Assembly (NCBI RefSeq): GCF_023953965.1
Contig: NZ_JAMLIX010000001.1
Coordinates: 2,232,501-2,296,500, forward strand
Direction of reading: 5' to 3'
Source: Bosea sp. (in: a-proteobacteria)
GTDB lineage: Bacteria; Pseudomonadota; Alphaproteobacteria; Rhizobiales; Beijerinckiaceae
DNA: 64,000 nt
Made by a program: the position numbers and the translations under genes
Notes under the pieces: model-generated
Told to the model about the DNA's origin: nothing
Database searches by the model: none
Seen by the model: only the letters and a program-made list of their open reading frames with translations
In this document: positions 42,758-51,566 of the stretch, piece after piece
Position numbering within the stretch: the stretch's first letter is position 1
How the letters are laid out: each line of letters opens with the position of its first letter

Positions 42758-44347
42758 TCAGAACTTCAGCCGGCGGGCGCGCTTCACCATCGGGATCTCG
42801 TGGATCTTCGCGAGCAGCTCGTCCGAGATCGGCTCGTCGACCGCGACGTAGCAGACCGCGTCGCCGCCCGGCTTGTTGCGGCCGAGCGCGAAGGTCGCGA
42901 CGTTGACGCCGGCCTCGCCGAGCAGAGAGCCGAAACGGCCGATGAAGCCCGGCTGGTCGGCGTTGCGGACATAGAGCATGTGCGGCGCGAACTCGGCATC
43001 GACGGCGATGTCGCGGATCTCGACGATGCGCGGCTTGCCGTCATGGAAGACGGTGCCCGAGGCATGGCGCGCCATGTCCTGCGCCTCGACGACGATGCGG
43101 ATGACGCTCTCCAGATTGCCGGCGACCTCGCGGGTCAGCTCCTCGACGACGATGCCCTTCTCCTTCGCCACCATGGTGGCGTTGACCATGTTGACCTCGG
43201 GCAGGAAGGGCCGCAGCACGCCGCTGATCGCGGCGGCCGAGATCGCCTTGAGGTTGAGGCCCGCGACCGCGCCCTCGTATTCGATGCGGATGCCCTTGAC
43301 CGCGGCCTCCGTGAGCTGGCCGAGGAAGGAGCCGAGCTTTTCCGCCAGATCGACGAAAGGCTTGATGCGCGGGGCCTCCTCGGCCGAGATCGAGGGGAAG
43401 TTGACCGCGTTGGTGATCGCGCCCTTGAGCAGGTAGTCGCTCATCTGCTCTGCGACCTGGAGGGCGACGTTCTCCTGCGCCTCGCTGGTCGCGGCCCCGA
43501 GATGGGGCGTGCAGACGACGTTGTCCAACCCGAACAGGGCGTTCTTCTCCGCCGGCTCCTCCGAGAACACGTCGAAGGCGGCGCCCGCGACATGGCCGGA
43601 CTTGATCTGCCTGGCCAGCGCCTCCTCGTCGACGAGGCCGCCACGGGCGCAGTTGATGATGCGCACGCCCTTCTTCGTCTTCGCCAGCGCCTCGGCCGAG
43701 AGGAGGTTCTTCGTCTTCTCGGTCATGGGCACGTGCAGCGTGATGAAATCGGCGCGCTTCAGGAGATCGTCCAGCTCGACCTTTTCAACGCCCAGCGCGA
43801 CGGCGCGCTCGGGCGAGAGATAGGGATCATAGGCGATGACGCGCATCTTGAGGCCGATGGCACGCTCGGCGACGATCGAGCCGATGTTGCCGGCGCCGAT
43901 CAGACCCAGCGTCTTGGCCGTGATCTCGACGCCCATGAAGCGGTTCTTCTCCCATTTGCCGGCCTGGGTCGAGATGTCGGCCGCCGGGATCTGGCGGGCG
44001 AGCGCGAACATCATGGCGATGGCGTGCTCGGCGGTGGTGATCGAGTTGCCGAAGGGCGTGTTCATCACGATCACGCCGCGCGCGGTCGCCGCCGGGATCT
44101 CGACATTGTCGACGCCGATGCCGGCGCGGCCGATGACCTTGAGGTTCCTGGCTTGTTCGAGCAGCTTGGCGGTGACCTTGGTGGCCGAGCGGATGGCGAG
44201 GCCGTCATAGTCGCCGATGATCTGGCTGAGCCTGTCCTTGTCCTTGCCGAGCGAGGCATCGAAGGTCACGTCGATGCCGCGATCCTTGAAGATCTGCACG
44301 GCGGCGGGGGAGAGGGCGTCGGAAATCAGGACCTTGGGGGCGGACAT
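42758..44347 (-). CDS. serA: D-3-phosphoglycerate dehydrogenase
   Basis: A 529-aa long-form enzyme catalysing the first step of serine synthesis. The NAD-binding motif is GAGNIGS (151-157). The catalytic residues are Arg235 (NCARGGLVDE), Glu264 and His282 (TPHLGAAT). The intervening ASB domain and a C-terminal ACT domain (about 455-525; MLYVRNADQPGFIGRFGSLLGE) follow, consistent with feedback by serine. It is downstream of serC with 209 bases between that contain a repeat. Confidence 0.97.
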   Translation of the reverse strand: MSAPKVLISDALSPAAVQIFKDRGIDVTFDASLGKDKDRLSQIIGDYDGLAIRSATKVTAKLLEQARNLKVIGRAGIGVDNVEIPAATARGVIVMNTPFGNSITTAEHAIAMMFALARQIPAADISTQAGKWEKNRFMGVEITAKTLGLIGAGNIGSIVAERAIGLKMRVIAYDPYLSPERAVALGVEKVELDDLLKRADFITLHVPMTEKTKNLLSAEALAKTKKGVRIINCARGGLVDEEALARQIKSGHVAGAAFDVFSEEPAEKNALFGLDNVVCTPHLGAATSEAQENVALQVAEQMSDYLLKGAITNAVNFPSISAEEAPRIKPFVDLAEKLGSFLGQLTEAAVKGIRIEYEGAVAGLNLKAISAAAISGVLRPFLPEVNMVNATMVAKEKGIVVEELTREVAGNLESVIRIVVEAQDMARHASGTVFHDGKPRIVEIRDIAVDAEFAPHMLYVRNADQPGFIGRFGSLLGEAGVNVATFALGRNKPGGDAVCYVAVDEPISDELLAKIHEIPMVKRARRLKF

Positions 44348-44410
44348 GGGAGGCTCCGGATGGCGCCGCGCTGCACGGGGAGCGTTTCGGCGTGGGATAG
44401 AATTGGGTGC

Positions 44411-44544
44411 GGTTCTCCTTCTCCCCTCGGGGGAGAAGGTGGCTCGGCGAAGCCGAGACGGATGAGGGCGGTGCAGGGCGAGACGAAGGTTAACGACGAA
44501 TGTCGCGTTGCCCTCACCCCAACCCTCTCCCCGAGGGGAGAGGG
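44411..44544. repeat. Paired-hairpin repeat between serC and serA
   Basis: A first hairpin pairs CCTTCTCCC (44417-44425) with GGGAGAAGG (44431-44439). A second pairs CCCTCTCCCC (44523-44532) with GGGGAGAGGG (44535-44544). Between them, GATGAGGGC and GCCCTCACC also pair, and GGCTCGGCGAAGCCGAGACGG forms a small stem. The whole is a palindromic element of a type widely scattered in Rhizobiales. It would be transcribed in the serC-serA message and could affect serA levels. Confidence 0.8.
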
Positions 44545-44556
44545 AGCGCGTCGTGG

Positions 44557-45735
44557 TTACGCCGCCTTCTTGCCCAGGCCCGCCTTGGCCTCGGCGAAGG
44601 CGTAGGCGATCCAGGGCATCAGCGCCTTGAGGTCGCGCGACTGCACGGTCGCGCCGCACCAGATGCGCAAGCCCGGAGGGGCGTCGCGGTAGTGGCCGAG
44701 ATCGTAGCCGGCGCCGGCCTTCTCGATGACCTGGACCACCTGCTTGGCGAAGGCGGCCTGCGCTTCGGCCGACAGCGCCGTCACCGCCGGGTCGGTGAAC
44801 TTCAGGCAGACGCTCGTGTTGGAGCGTGTCTTCGGCTTCACGGCGAGGAAGTCGATCCAGTCGTTCTCGCGCACGAACTTGGCGATGACGCGGGCGTTGG
44901 CATCGGCGCGTTTCACCAGCCCGCCGAGGCCGCCGACCTTCCGGGCCCATTCCAGCGCGTCGATATAGTCCTCGACCGCGAGCATGGAGGGGGTGTTGAT
45001 CGTCTCGCCGACGAAGATGCCCTCGATCAGCTTGCCGCCGGAGGTCATGCGGAAGATCTTCGGCAGCGGCCAGGCCGGCTTGTAGGTCAGGAGCCGCTCG
45101 ACCGCGCGCGGCGAGAGCACGATCATGCCGTGCGCCGCCTCGCCGCCGAGCACCTTCTGCCAGGAGAAGGTGACGACATCGAGCTTTTGCCAGTCGAGAC
45201 GCTGGGCGAAGGCGGCGGAGGTGGCGTCGCAGATGGTCAGACCCTCACGGTCCTCCGCGATCCAATTCGCATCGGCTACGCGCACGCCGGAGGTGGTGCC
45301 GTTCCAGGTGAAGACGACGTCGCGGGTCTTGCTGTCCACCTTCTTCAGGTTCGGCAATTCGCCATAGGGGGCGTCGAATGTGCGCACATCCGCGAGCTTG
45401 AGCTGCTTGACGACATCGGTGACCCAGCCGGCGCCGAAGCTTTCCCAGCTCAGCATGTCGACGCTGCGGGCGCCGAGCAGCGACCACAGCGCCATCTCGA
45501 CGGCGCCGGTGTCGGAGGCCGGCACGATGCCGATGCGGTAATCGGCCGGGACCTCGAGCACCTCGCGCGTCAGGTCGATCGCGCGCTTGAGCTTGTCCTT
45601 GCCGATCTTGGCGCGATGCGAGCGGCCGAGCGGGGCGTCGGAGAGATTCCTGAGATTCCAGCCGGGGCGCTTGGCGCAGGGGCCGGACGAGAAATTCGGC
45701 ACGCGCGGGCGCATGCTGGGTGCGGTATTCGCCAT
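44557..45735 (-). CDS. serC: Phosphoserine aminotransferase
   Basis: A 392-aa PLP enzyme of the alphaproteobacterial/archaeal subtype (TIGR01365), transaminating 3-phosphohydroxypyruvate with glutamate. The PLP lysine is Lys194 (FSWQKVLGGEAAHGM). RPRVPNFSSGPCAKRPGW and VPASDTGAVEMALWSLLG are family blocks. The start at 45735 has GGAGA 5 bases before it; an ATG 12 bases upstream is the alternative. It leads the serine operon with serA. Confidence 0.96.
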   Translation of the reverse strand: MANTAPSMRPRVPNFSSGPCAKRPGWNLRNLSDAPLGRSHRAKIGKDKLKRAIDLTREVLEVPADYRIGIVPASDTGAVEMALWSLLGARSVDMLSWESFGAGWVTDVVKQLKLADVRTFDAPYGELPNLKKVDSKTRDVVFTWNGTTSGVRVADANWIAEDREGLTICDATSAAFAQRLDWQKLDVVTFSWQKVLGGEAAHGMIVLSPRAVERLLTYKPAWPLPKIFRMTSGGKLIEGIFVGETINTPSMLAVEDYIDALEWARKVGGLGGLVKRADANARVIAKFVRENDWIDFLAVKPKTRSNTSVCLKFTDPAVTALSAEAQAAFAKQVVQVIEKAGAGYDLGHYRDAPPGLRIWCGATVQSRDLKALMPWIAYAFAEAKAGLGKKAA

Positions 45736-45835
45736 CGATGTCTCCATCCTTGCAGATGGGCGCGCCCCGTTGGGGGGGCGTGTCCCGTCGACGGGGGTAG
45801 AGCGGCGAGGGGGCTAAAGTCAAGCGGGGCGTTGT

Positions 45836-46291
45836 TCAACCCGGCTCGCCGGCGATGACGCCCTTGCGCAGCAGGAAGCAGCCATAGGGGCGCGGATCGC
45901 CGACCTGCACCACCGCGAAGGCGCGCCTGGCCGCCTCGTAGAAGGCGAAGCGCGCGATGCCGGAAAGCGGGACGGGGCGGCCGAGCGCCAGGTCGATCTC
46001 AGCCTGCACGGCGCGCTGGACTTGCGGGATCGAGGCGGCGTCGCCCACCGCCTCCATGCGCCGGAGCGGGTCGGGCTCGAAATCGTCGATCGGCAGCACC
46101 GAAAGGATGGCGCGGGCGGCGCGCTCCATCGTCAGGCCGGGCAGGCGGATCAGCCGGCCGCTCGTGGTCGAGCCGGCGATGGTCTCGGCCGGATGGTTGG
46201 CATCGACCAGCGCGAGGTCGTCGCCATGGCCCATCGCGGCGAGTACCCAGAGCAGGTCGGCCGAGAGCACGGGATCGAGGTTCTTCAGCAT
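45836..46291 (-). CDS. fucU: RbsD/FucU family sugar mutarotase
   Basis: A 151-aa RbsD/FucU-fold protein interconverting sugar anomers. LDPVLSADLLWVLAAMGHGDDLALVDANHPA gives the conserved His22 and Asp residues, and YGCFLLRKGVI is the C-terminal family block. It resembles FucU (L-fucose) more than RbsD. It is divergent from the sugar ABC operon across 238 bases and probably helps prepare the imported sugar. Which sugar is unknown. Confidence 0.85.
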   Translation of the reverse strand: MLKNLDPVLSADLLWVLAAMGHGDDLALVDANHPAETIAGSTTSGRLIRLPGLTMERAARAILSVLPIDDFEPDPLRRMEAVGDAASIPQVQRAVQAEIDLALGRPVPLSGIARFAFYEAARRAFAVVQVGDPRPYGCFLLRKGVIAGEPG

Positions 46292-46529
46292 GGCGGGCGG
46301 CGCCCCCTCTCGGTCAGGTCGATCAGCGGCGGGCCCGTCACGGCCGGCTCCCGCAGGTTCGGCGGCTATGCGGCGCTACTCTGTGCACGCCAACATGTTA
46401 GCTTGCAACCGGCTCGAAAGGCGATTAGCGTCCTTGGCTGACGCGACAGGAGCGGCCGGTCCGCCTCCTGCTTCGCGCGACATGAAAGGCCCGAAAACGG
46501 GCCGCCTTCAAGTCCTGGGGAGGACGCCG

Positions 46530-47867
46530 ATGACCGATCAGTTGCTCAAGCCGACCCGCCGTGTCCTGCTCGGCGGCGCCGCGGCCGCTCTCGCCTCGCC
46601 GCTGGTGCTGCGCAAGGCGCAGGCGCAAGGTGCCTTCGACTGGAAGAAGTTCTCAGGCCAGTCGATCGACGTGCTCCTGGTCAAGAATCCGCGCTCCGAC
46701 CTGATGCAGCAGGCGGAGAAGGAGTTCACAGAGCTCACCGGCATCAAGGTCTCCTCCGAGCAGGTGCCGGAGCAGCAGCAGCGCCAGAAGGCGGTGATAG
46801 AGTTCGCCGCGGGCAAGCCCTCCTTCGACGTCAGCGGCATCTCGCTGCATGTGCAGAAGCGCATGGCGGCCAAGGGCAAATGGTTCGAGAACCTCGAGCC
46901 GCTGATCAAGGACGCCGCGCTGACCGCGCCGGATTTCGACTTCGCCGATTTCGGCGCCGGTCCGGTCGCCTATGCGCGCCAGGTCGACGGGGCGCTCGAT
47001 ACGATCCCGTTCTTCGTCGATTACTGGATGATCTACTACAACAAGGAGCTCTTCGACGCGAAGGGCGTCGCCTATCCGAAGACGATGGACGAGATGTTCA
47101 CCGTGGCGCAGAAGCTGCACGACCCGGCCAAGGGTGTCGCCGGCTTCGTCTCGCGCGGCCTGAAGAACGCCAATATCCCGGTCTGGACCTCGCTGATGCT
47201 CGGCCAGGGCATGGAGACGGTCTCGCCCGAGGGCAAGCTGCTCACCGACACGCCGGAAGCGGTCTGGGCGGGCGAGCTCTACACGAAGCTCAACAAGGAT
47301 ACAGGCCCCGTCGGGCAGGTCGGCTTCAACTGGAACGAGTGCCAGACCACCTTCATGCAGGGGCGGGCCGCGATGTGGCTCGACGGCATCGGCTTCGCCA
47401 CGCCGCTGGAGGACCCTTCGAAGTCGCGCATCGTCGGCAAGGTCGGCTATGGCGTGACCCCGCCGGGGCCGAAGGCGCATCATGCCGGCATGTTCGCCGA
47501 CGGCATGGGCATCTCGCGCGGCTCCGCCAAGAAGGAGGCGGCCTGGCTCTACGTCCAGTTCATGACCAACAAGAAGAACCAGATCGCCATGCTCAAGGCC
47601 GGCGCCGGGGCGCCCGGCCGCTCCTCGGCCTATCTCGATACCGAGACGATCGCGCAGTCTAAGTTCGGCAAGCAGTATTTCGAATGCCTGCTCGCCTCGG
47701 CCAAGATCGCGCGGGCCGGCCTGCCGCAGATCGTGCCGGTGACGGAGTTCCGCGACGTCTTCGGCGTGGCGCTGACCAATGCGATCGGCGGGGCCAGCGT
47801 CGCCGCCGAGCTGAAGAAGGCGACGGAAACCTTCGCGCCGGTGCTCGCCAAGAGCGAGCAGGGCTGA
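46530..47867 (+). CDS. Sugar ABC transporter substrate-binding protein (Tat-exported)
   Basis: A 445-aa periplasmic binding protein of the extracellular solute-binding family 1. A twin-arginine signal begins at Arg10-Arg11 (TRRVLLGGAAAALASPLVL), with cleavage likely after AQA at about 32. The mature part carries DVLLVKNPRSDLMQQAEKEFTELTG and PFFVDYWMIYYNKELFDAKG, the usual family blocks. GGGGAGGA precedes ATG 46530. It heads an operon with two permeases. No ATP-binding gene for it is in the window. Confidence 0.9.
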   Translation: MTDQLLKPTRRVLLGGAAAALASPLVLRKAQAQGAFDWKKFSGQSIDVLLVKNPRSDLMQQAEKEFTELTGIKVSSEQVPEQQQRQKAVIEFAAGKPSFDVSGISLHVQKRMAAKGKWFENLEPLIKDAALTAPDFDFADFGAGPVAYARQVDGALDTIPFFVDYWMIYYNKELFDAKGVAYPKTMDEMFTVAQKLHDPAKGVAGFVSRGLKNANIPVWTSLMLGQGMETVSPEGKLLTDTPEAVWAGELYTKLNKDTGPVGQVGFNWNECQTTFMQGRAAMWLDGIGFATPLEDPSKSRIVGKVGYGVTPPGPKAHHAGMFADGMGISRGSAKKEAAWLYVQFMTNKKNQIAMLKAGAGAPGRSSAYLDTETIAQSKFGKQYFECLLASAKIARAGLPQIVPVTEFRDVFGVALTNAIGGASVAAELKKATETFAPVLAKSEQG

Positions 47868-47950
47868 GGCCCGCCTCGCCCGGGAGCGTCATGGTCGGGC
47901 TCGTCTGCGACCATCCACGTCCGGCCGGGCGAAGGCCCCGCGTCCCAGAC

Positions 47951-47979
47951 GCCATGCCCGCCACGAGGGCGGGCATGGC
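47951..47979. repeat. Strong hairpin between binding protein and permease genes
   Basis: GCCATGCCCGCC (47951-47962) pairs perfectly with GGCGGGCATGGC (47968-47979). Just upstream, ATGGTCG (47891-47897) pairs with CGACCAT (47908-47914). Together they form an intergenic repeat-like unit 3' of the binding-protein gene. A stable hairpin there could protect the binding-protein message and give the usual excess of it over the permeases. Confidence 0.65.
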
Positions 47980-48005
47980 GGTGAGCTTCCAGTGAAGCAG
48001 AACGC

Positions 48006-48932
48006 ATGACCAGCACCTCCCTGCCAGCCGATCTTCCCGGCACGGCGCCTTCGGCCGCCGCCGCCTCGCAGGATTTCACGCCGCGCTACTGGCTGTTCTC
48101 CCTGCCGGCGGTGCTGGTCATTGCCGCCGTCATCGTCTTTCCCTGGCTGTTCACGCTCTACATGTCCGGGCAGGACTGGAAGATCGGCGGCGGGGTGGAG
48201 TTCGTGGGCCTCGGCAACTTCGCCGAGCTCGCCAAGGATAGCCGCTTCCTCGAATCGATGGGGCATACCGCCTATTTCACCATTCTCGCGGTGGTGCTCC
48301 CCATCGTCTTCGGCACGGCGGCGGCGCTGATCTTCCACCGCGAGTTTCCCTGCCGGGGCCTGCTGCGCACCATCTTCGTCATGCCGATGATGGCGACGCC
48401 GGTCGCCGTCGCGCTGGTCTGGACGATGATGTTCCATCCGCAGCTCGGTGTCTTGAACTACCTGCTCTCGCTCGTCGGCATCGGCCCTTCCGGCTGGGTC
48501 TACGATCCGGCGACGGTGATCCCGACGCTGGTCATGGTCGAGGTCTGGCACTGGACGCCGCTCGTCATGCTGATCGTGCTCGGCGGCCTCGCCGGGCTGC
48601 CGCGCGAGCCTTACGAATCGGCGCTGATCGACGGCGCCAACGACTGGCACATGTTCCGCCACATCACGCTGCCGCTGGTCTGGCCCTTCATCATGGTGGC
48701 GATCGTGATCCGCACCATCGATGCGCTGAAGGTCTTCGACACCATCTTCGTGATCACCCAGGGCGGGCCGGGCACGGCGTCGGAGACGCTGAACATCTTC
48801 CTCTACCTGCAGGCGTTCCAGTTCTACAAGATCGGCTATGCCTCGGCCGTAGTGGTGATCTTCTTCGTCATCATCATCATGCTCTCGCTGCTTCTGCTCT
48901 ATGCGCGGCAGAAGTCGAAGTGGAACGCGTGA
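48006..48932 (+). CDS. Sugar ABC transporter permease (MalF type)
   Basis: A 308-aa inner-membrane permease with six hydrophobic helices, the first at about 30-50 (YWLFSLPAVLVIAAVIVFPWLFTLY). The EAA loop that contacts the ATPase is EPYESALIDGANDWHMFRHITLPL. It pairs with the permease at 49063. A repeat element separates it from the next gene, with 130 bases between. Confidence 0.92.
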   Translation: MTSTSLPADLPGTAPSAAAASQDFTPRYWLFSLPAVLVIAAVIVFPWLFTLYMSGQDWKIGGGVEFVGLGNFAELAKDSRFLESMGHTAYFTILAVVLPIVFGTAAALIFHREFPCRGLLRTIFVMPMMATPVAVALVWTMMFHPQLGVLNYLLSLVGIGPSGWVYDPATVIPTLVMVEVWHWTPLVMLIVLGGLAGLPREPYESALIDGANDWHMFRHITLPLVWPFIMVAIVIRTIDALKVFDTIFVITQGGPGTASETLNIFLYLQAFQFYKIGYASAVVVIFFVIIIMLSLLLLYARQKSKWNA

Positions 48933-48959
48933 TGGCACCGCTCCCGACCCAGAACGCAC

Positions 48960-49008
48960 CGTCATCCCGGGCGACCGAAGGGAGACCCGGGATCCATGCC
49001 GGAGCGCT
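48960..49008. repeat. GTCATCCCGGG repeat, copy 2
   Basis: The element begins CGTCATCCCGGGCGACCG and continues AGGGAGACCCGGGATCCATGCC, ending GGAGCG. CCCGGG recurs as inverted arms at each end. It shares about 30 bases with the elements at 39227-39262 (inverted) and 53714-53760, so it belongs to a dispersed family. It lies between the two permease genes. Confidence 0.75.
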
Positions 49009-49062
49009 GGCCCCGCGAGGCTCCGGCACCGCGGATGTGGCCGGCGGCAGGAGGAAACTCCC

Positions 49063-49881
49063 ATGAACCGCACGCTCAAAAAGCTGGGGTTCTGGGCCTC
49101 CGTCTTCGTCATGGTCTCGCCGGCGGTGCTGGTCTTCCTCTGGATGATCTCGCTCTCGCTCAAGAACGAGCTCGACAACACCGCCTTCCCGCCGGTCTTC
49201 ATCCCCAACCCGCCGACGCTGAAGAACTATGTCGACGTCTTCGCCCAGAACAATTTCGGGCTCTATCTCTGGAACTCGATCCTGGTCACCGGCGGGGCCG
49301 TGCTCATCGGCCTGATCGTCGGCGTGCCGGCCGGCTACGGCATCGCCCGCGGCAAGGCCCATAAATTCGCGATCCTGATCCTGGTCGCGCGGATGACGCC
49401 GGCGCTCTCCTATCTGATCCCGCTCTTCCTGCTCTTCCAGATCATGGGGCTGGTCGGGACGATTTCGGCGCTCGTCATCACCCATCTCGTCATCACCATT
49501 CCGATCATCGTCTGGATTATGATCGGGTATTTCGAGAACGTGCCGATCGAGCTGGAGGACGCCTCGCGCATCGATGGCGCCACGACCTGGCAGGCCTTCC
49601 GCCATGTCGCCCTGCCGCTGGCGAAGCCGGGCATCGTCGTCGGCGGCATCCTCGCCTTCATCTTCTCCTGGAACAACTTCATCTTCTCGGTGGTGCTCGG
49701 CGGCAAGGCGAGCCGGACGCTGCCGTCCGCCGTCTACAATTCGCTGACCTTCGAGCAGATCTCCTGGGGACCGCTGGCCGCCGCGGCGCTCCTGGTCACG
49801 CTGCCGGTGCTGCTCGTCACCGTCATCGCCCAGCGCCAGATCGTCGCCGGGCTCTCCGCGGGCGGTCTCAAGGACGGCTAG
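49063..49881 (+). CDS. Sugar ABC transporter permease (MalG type)
   Basis: A 272-aa permease with six helices (first KKLGFWASVFVMVSPAVLVF). The EAA loop is IELEDASRIDGATTWQAFRHVALPLAKP. ATG 49063 has CAGGAGGA upstream. It completes the membrane channel with the 48006 gene, and a dapA-like gene follows after 56 bases. The system should need an MsmX/UgpC-type ATPase encoded elsewhere. Confidence 0.92.
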   Translation: MNRTLKKLGFWASVFVMVSPAVLVFLWMISLSLKNELDNTAFPPVFIPNPPTLKNYVDVFAQNNFGLYLWNSILVTGGAVLIGLIVGVPAGYGIARGKAHKFAILILVARMTPALSYLIPLFLLFQIMGLVGTISALVITHLVITIPIIVWIMIGYFENVPIELEDASRIDGATTWQAFRHVALPLAKPGIVVGGILAFIFSWNNFIFSVVLGGKASRTLPSAVYNSLTFEQISWGPLAAAALLVTLPVLLVTVIAQRQIVAGLSAGGLKDG

Positions 49882-49937
49882 CGAGAGCCGCCGAGGTCAC
49901 CCATGTCAGTCACCGTCCAGCCCTGAAAGCCCCCGCC

Positions 49938-50834
49938 ATGGCCACCGACAAAGCCCGCTTCGGCCTCTCCTGCGCGATCACCACCCCGATGCGGGAGGGC
50001 GGCAGCGTCGACCTGCCGCGCCTCGTCCACCATGCCCGGCACGTGCTGGCGCGGGGCTGCGATTCGATCACGCTGTTCGGCACCACGGGGGAAGGCGCGG
50101 CGCTCGGCCTGCCGGCGCGCACCGCGATGATGGGGGCGCTGATCGGGGCGGGGATCGATCCGGCGACGCAGATCCATGCCGGCGTCGCGGCGGCCTCGCT
50201 CAACGAGGCGGTTGAGCAGGCCCGGCTTGCGCTCGATGCCGGGGCGAAGGGGCTGCTCGTCGCGCCGCCCTTCTATTTCAAGGGGGTGAGCGACGAGGGC
50301 CTCTTCATCTGGTTCTCGCAGTTCTTCGAGAAGCTTGGCGCCTCGGCGCGCAACGTCGTCCTCTATCACATCCCCTCCGTGACGGCGGTCGCGATCAGCG
50401 TCGGGCTGGTCGAGCGGTTGAAGAGCGCCTTTCCCGGCCTCGTCATCGGCATCAAGGATTCGTCGGGCGACTATGCCAACACCGAGGCGCTGCTGAAGGC
50501 GCATGGCGAGCTCGCCATCCTCGTCGGCGACGAGCGCCAGCTCGCCAGGGCGGTGCGTAACGGCGCCGAGGGCTCGATCTGCGGCGTCGCCAACCTCGTG
50601 CCCGAGCTGTTGCGCCCGATGGTCTACGAGGGCAGGGACAGCCCGGTGGTGAACGCGCTCGTCGACGAGATCTGCTCGCATCCGGTGCTGGCGGCGGTGA
50701 AGGCGCTGACCGGCCATGTCCATGGCGATCCCGGCTATGGCGCGATGCGTCCGCCGCTCGAGGCGCTGGACGAGGCGACTCGCAAGCGGCTCTTCGCCGC
50801 CTTCGACCGGATCACGCAAGCCAGGGCGGCTTGA
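49938..50834 (+). CDS. Dihydrodipicolinate synthase (DapA)-family aldolase/dehydratase
   Basis: A 298-aa class I aldolase-fold protein. The Schiff-base lysine is Lys173 (GIKDSSGD), with Tyr143 (LYHIPSVTA) and the GTTGEG loop at 48-53. The genomic setting, with a sugar transporter, a mutarotase and a GntR regulator, points to a 2-keto-3-deoxy sugar acid aldolase or dehydratase rather than lysine synthesis. YHIPS rather than YNIPxR in the DapA motif also argues against true DapA. The substrate is unknown. The regulator gene follows after 11 bases. Confidence 0.85.
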   Translation: MATDKARFGLSCAITTPMREGGSVDLPRLVHHARHVLARGCDSITLFGTTGEGAALGLPARTAMMGALIGAGIDPATQIHAGVAAASLNEAVEQARLALDAGAKGLLVAPPFYFKGVSDEGLFIWFSQFFEKLGASARNVVLYHIPSVTAVAISVGLVERLKSAFPGLVIGIKDSSGDYANTEALLKAHGELAILVGDERQLARAVRNGAEGSICGVANLVPELLRPMVYEGRDSPVVNALVDEICSHPVLAAVKALTGHVHGDPGYGAMRPPLEALDEATRKRLFAAFDRITQARAA

Positions 50835-50845
50835 GGGAGGCAAGG

Positions 50846-51523
50846 GTGAGCCAGCCGGAGCAGGAGCCGCGCGAGGGCGAGCCGCTGAAGCTGAGGGAGC
50901 GCGCCTATGCCTCCTTCACCGAGCGGCTGCTCGCGCGCGAGATCAAGCCCGGCCAGTTCGTGACCCAGCGCGAGCTCGTGGCGATGACCGGCTTCCCGCT
51001 CGGCGCCATCCGCGAGCTGGTGCCGCGGCTGGAGGCGGAGGGGCTGATCCGGACCGTGCCGCAGCGCGGCATGCAGATCGCCCACGTCGATCTCGACCTG
51101 ATCCGCAACGCCTTCCAGTTCCGCCTCTTCCTGGAGAAGGAGGCGACGGCGCTCTATGCGCAGAACGCCACCGACGCGGAGATCGCCGAGCAGCGGGCGT
51201 GGCACGAGGCGATCGTCGCCCGCGCCGAGGCCGGCGGCGACGAGCGCCTGATCGAGGATGCCGAGGATGTCGACCGGCTGCTGCACGAGGCGATCATCGA
51301 TCATCTCGACAACGAGATCGTCTCCCAGGCCTTCCGCGTCACCTGGCTCAAGATCCGGCTGATCCGGCAATATGAGACACGCATCCACAACAGCATCATC
51401 ATCCCGGTGATGCAGGACCATCTGTCCGTCATCGCGGCGATCGAGACGCGCGACCCCGAGCGGGCGGGGCAGGCGATGGCGGTCCATATCGGCAACGCGC
51501 GCGCGCGGGCGATGCAGTATTGA
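50846..51523 (+). CDS. GntR-family regulator with FCD domain
   Basis: A 225-aa regulator. The winged helix-turn-helix is at about 20-85 (LRERAYASFTERLLAREIKPGQFVTQRELVAMTGFPLGAIRELVPRLEAEGLIRTVPQRG). The FCD effector domain is at about 90-215 (FQFRLFLEKEATALYAQ and LLHEAIIDHLDNEIV). FCD proteins usually repress sugar-acid or organic-acid genes. GTG 50846 has GAGGGAGG 5 bases upstream. It is the last gene of the operon, likely autoregulatory. Its stop codon lies in a 24-bp tandem duplication. Confidence 0.87.
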   Translation: MSQPEQEPREGEPLKLRERAYASFTERLLAREIKPGQFVTQRELVAMTGFPLGAIRELVPRLEAEGLIRTVPQRGMQIAHVDLDLIRNAFQFRLFLEKEATALYAQNATDAEIAEQRAWHEAIVARAEAGGDERLIEDAEDVDRLLHEAIIDHLDNEIVSQAFRVTWLKIRLIRQYETRIHNSIIIPVMQDHLSVIAAIETRDPERAGQAMAVHIGNARARAMQY

Positions 51524-51566
51524 GGGGCAGTCCCGCTCAACCATTGAGGGGCAGTCCCGCTCAACC
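51519..51566. repeat. 24-bp tandem duplication over two convergent stop codons
   Basis: The 24-base unit starting ATTGAGGGGCAGTCCCGC is present twice, at 51519-51542 and 51543-51566, with no differences. The first copy carries the GntR stop (TGA 51521-51523). The second carries the reverse stop of ppk2 (51561-51563). GGGGCAGTCCC within each unit is a small palindrome, so both copies could act as weak hairpins. Confidence 0.9.

Noticed and set aside
49938..50834. Calling the DapA-like gene the lysine-pathway dapA
   Set aside because: Its sugar-transport operon, FCD-GntR neighbour and YHIPS motif favour a sugar-acid enzyme; lysA in the window is far away in a different operon.
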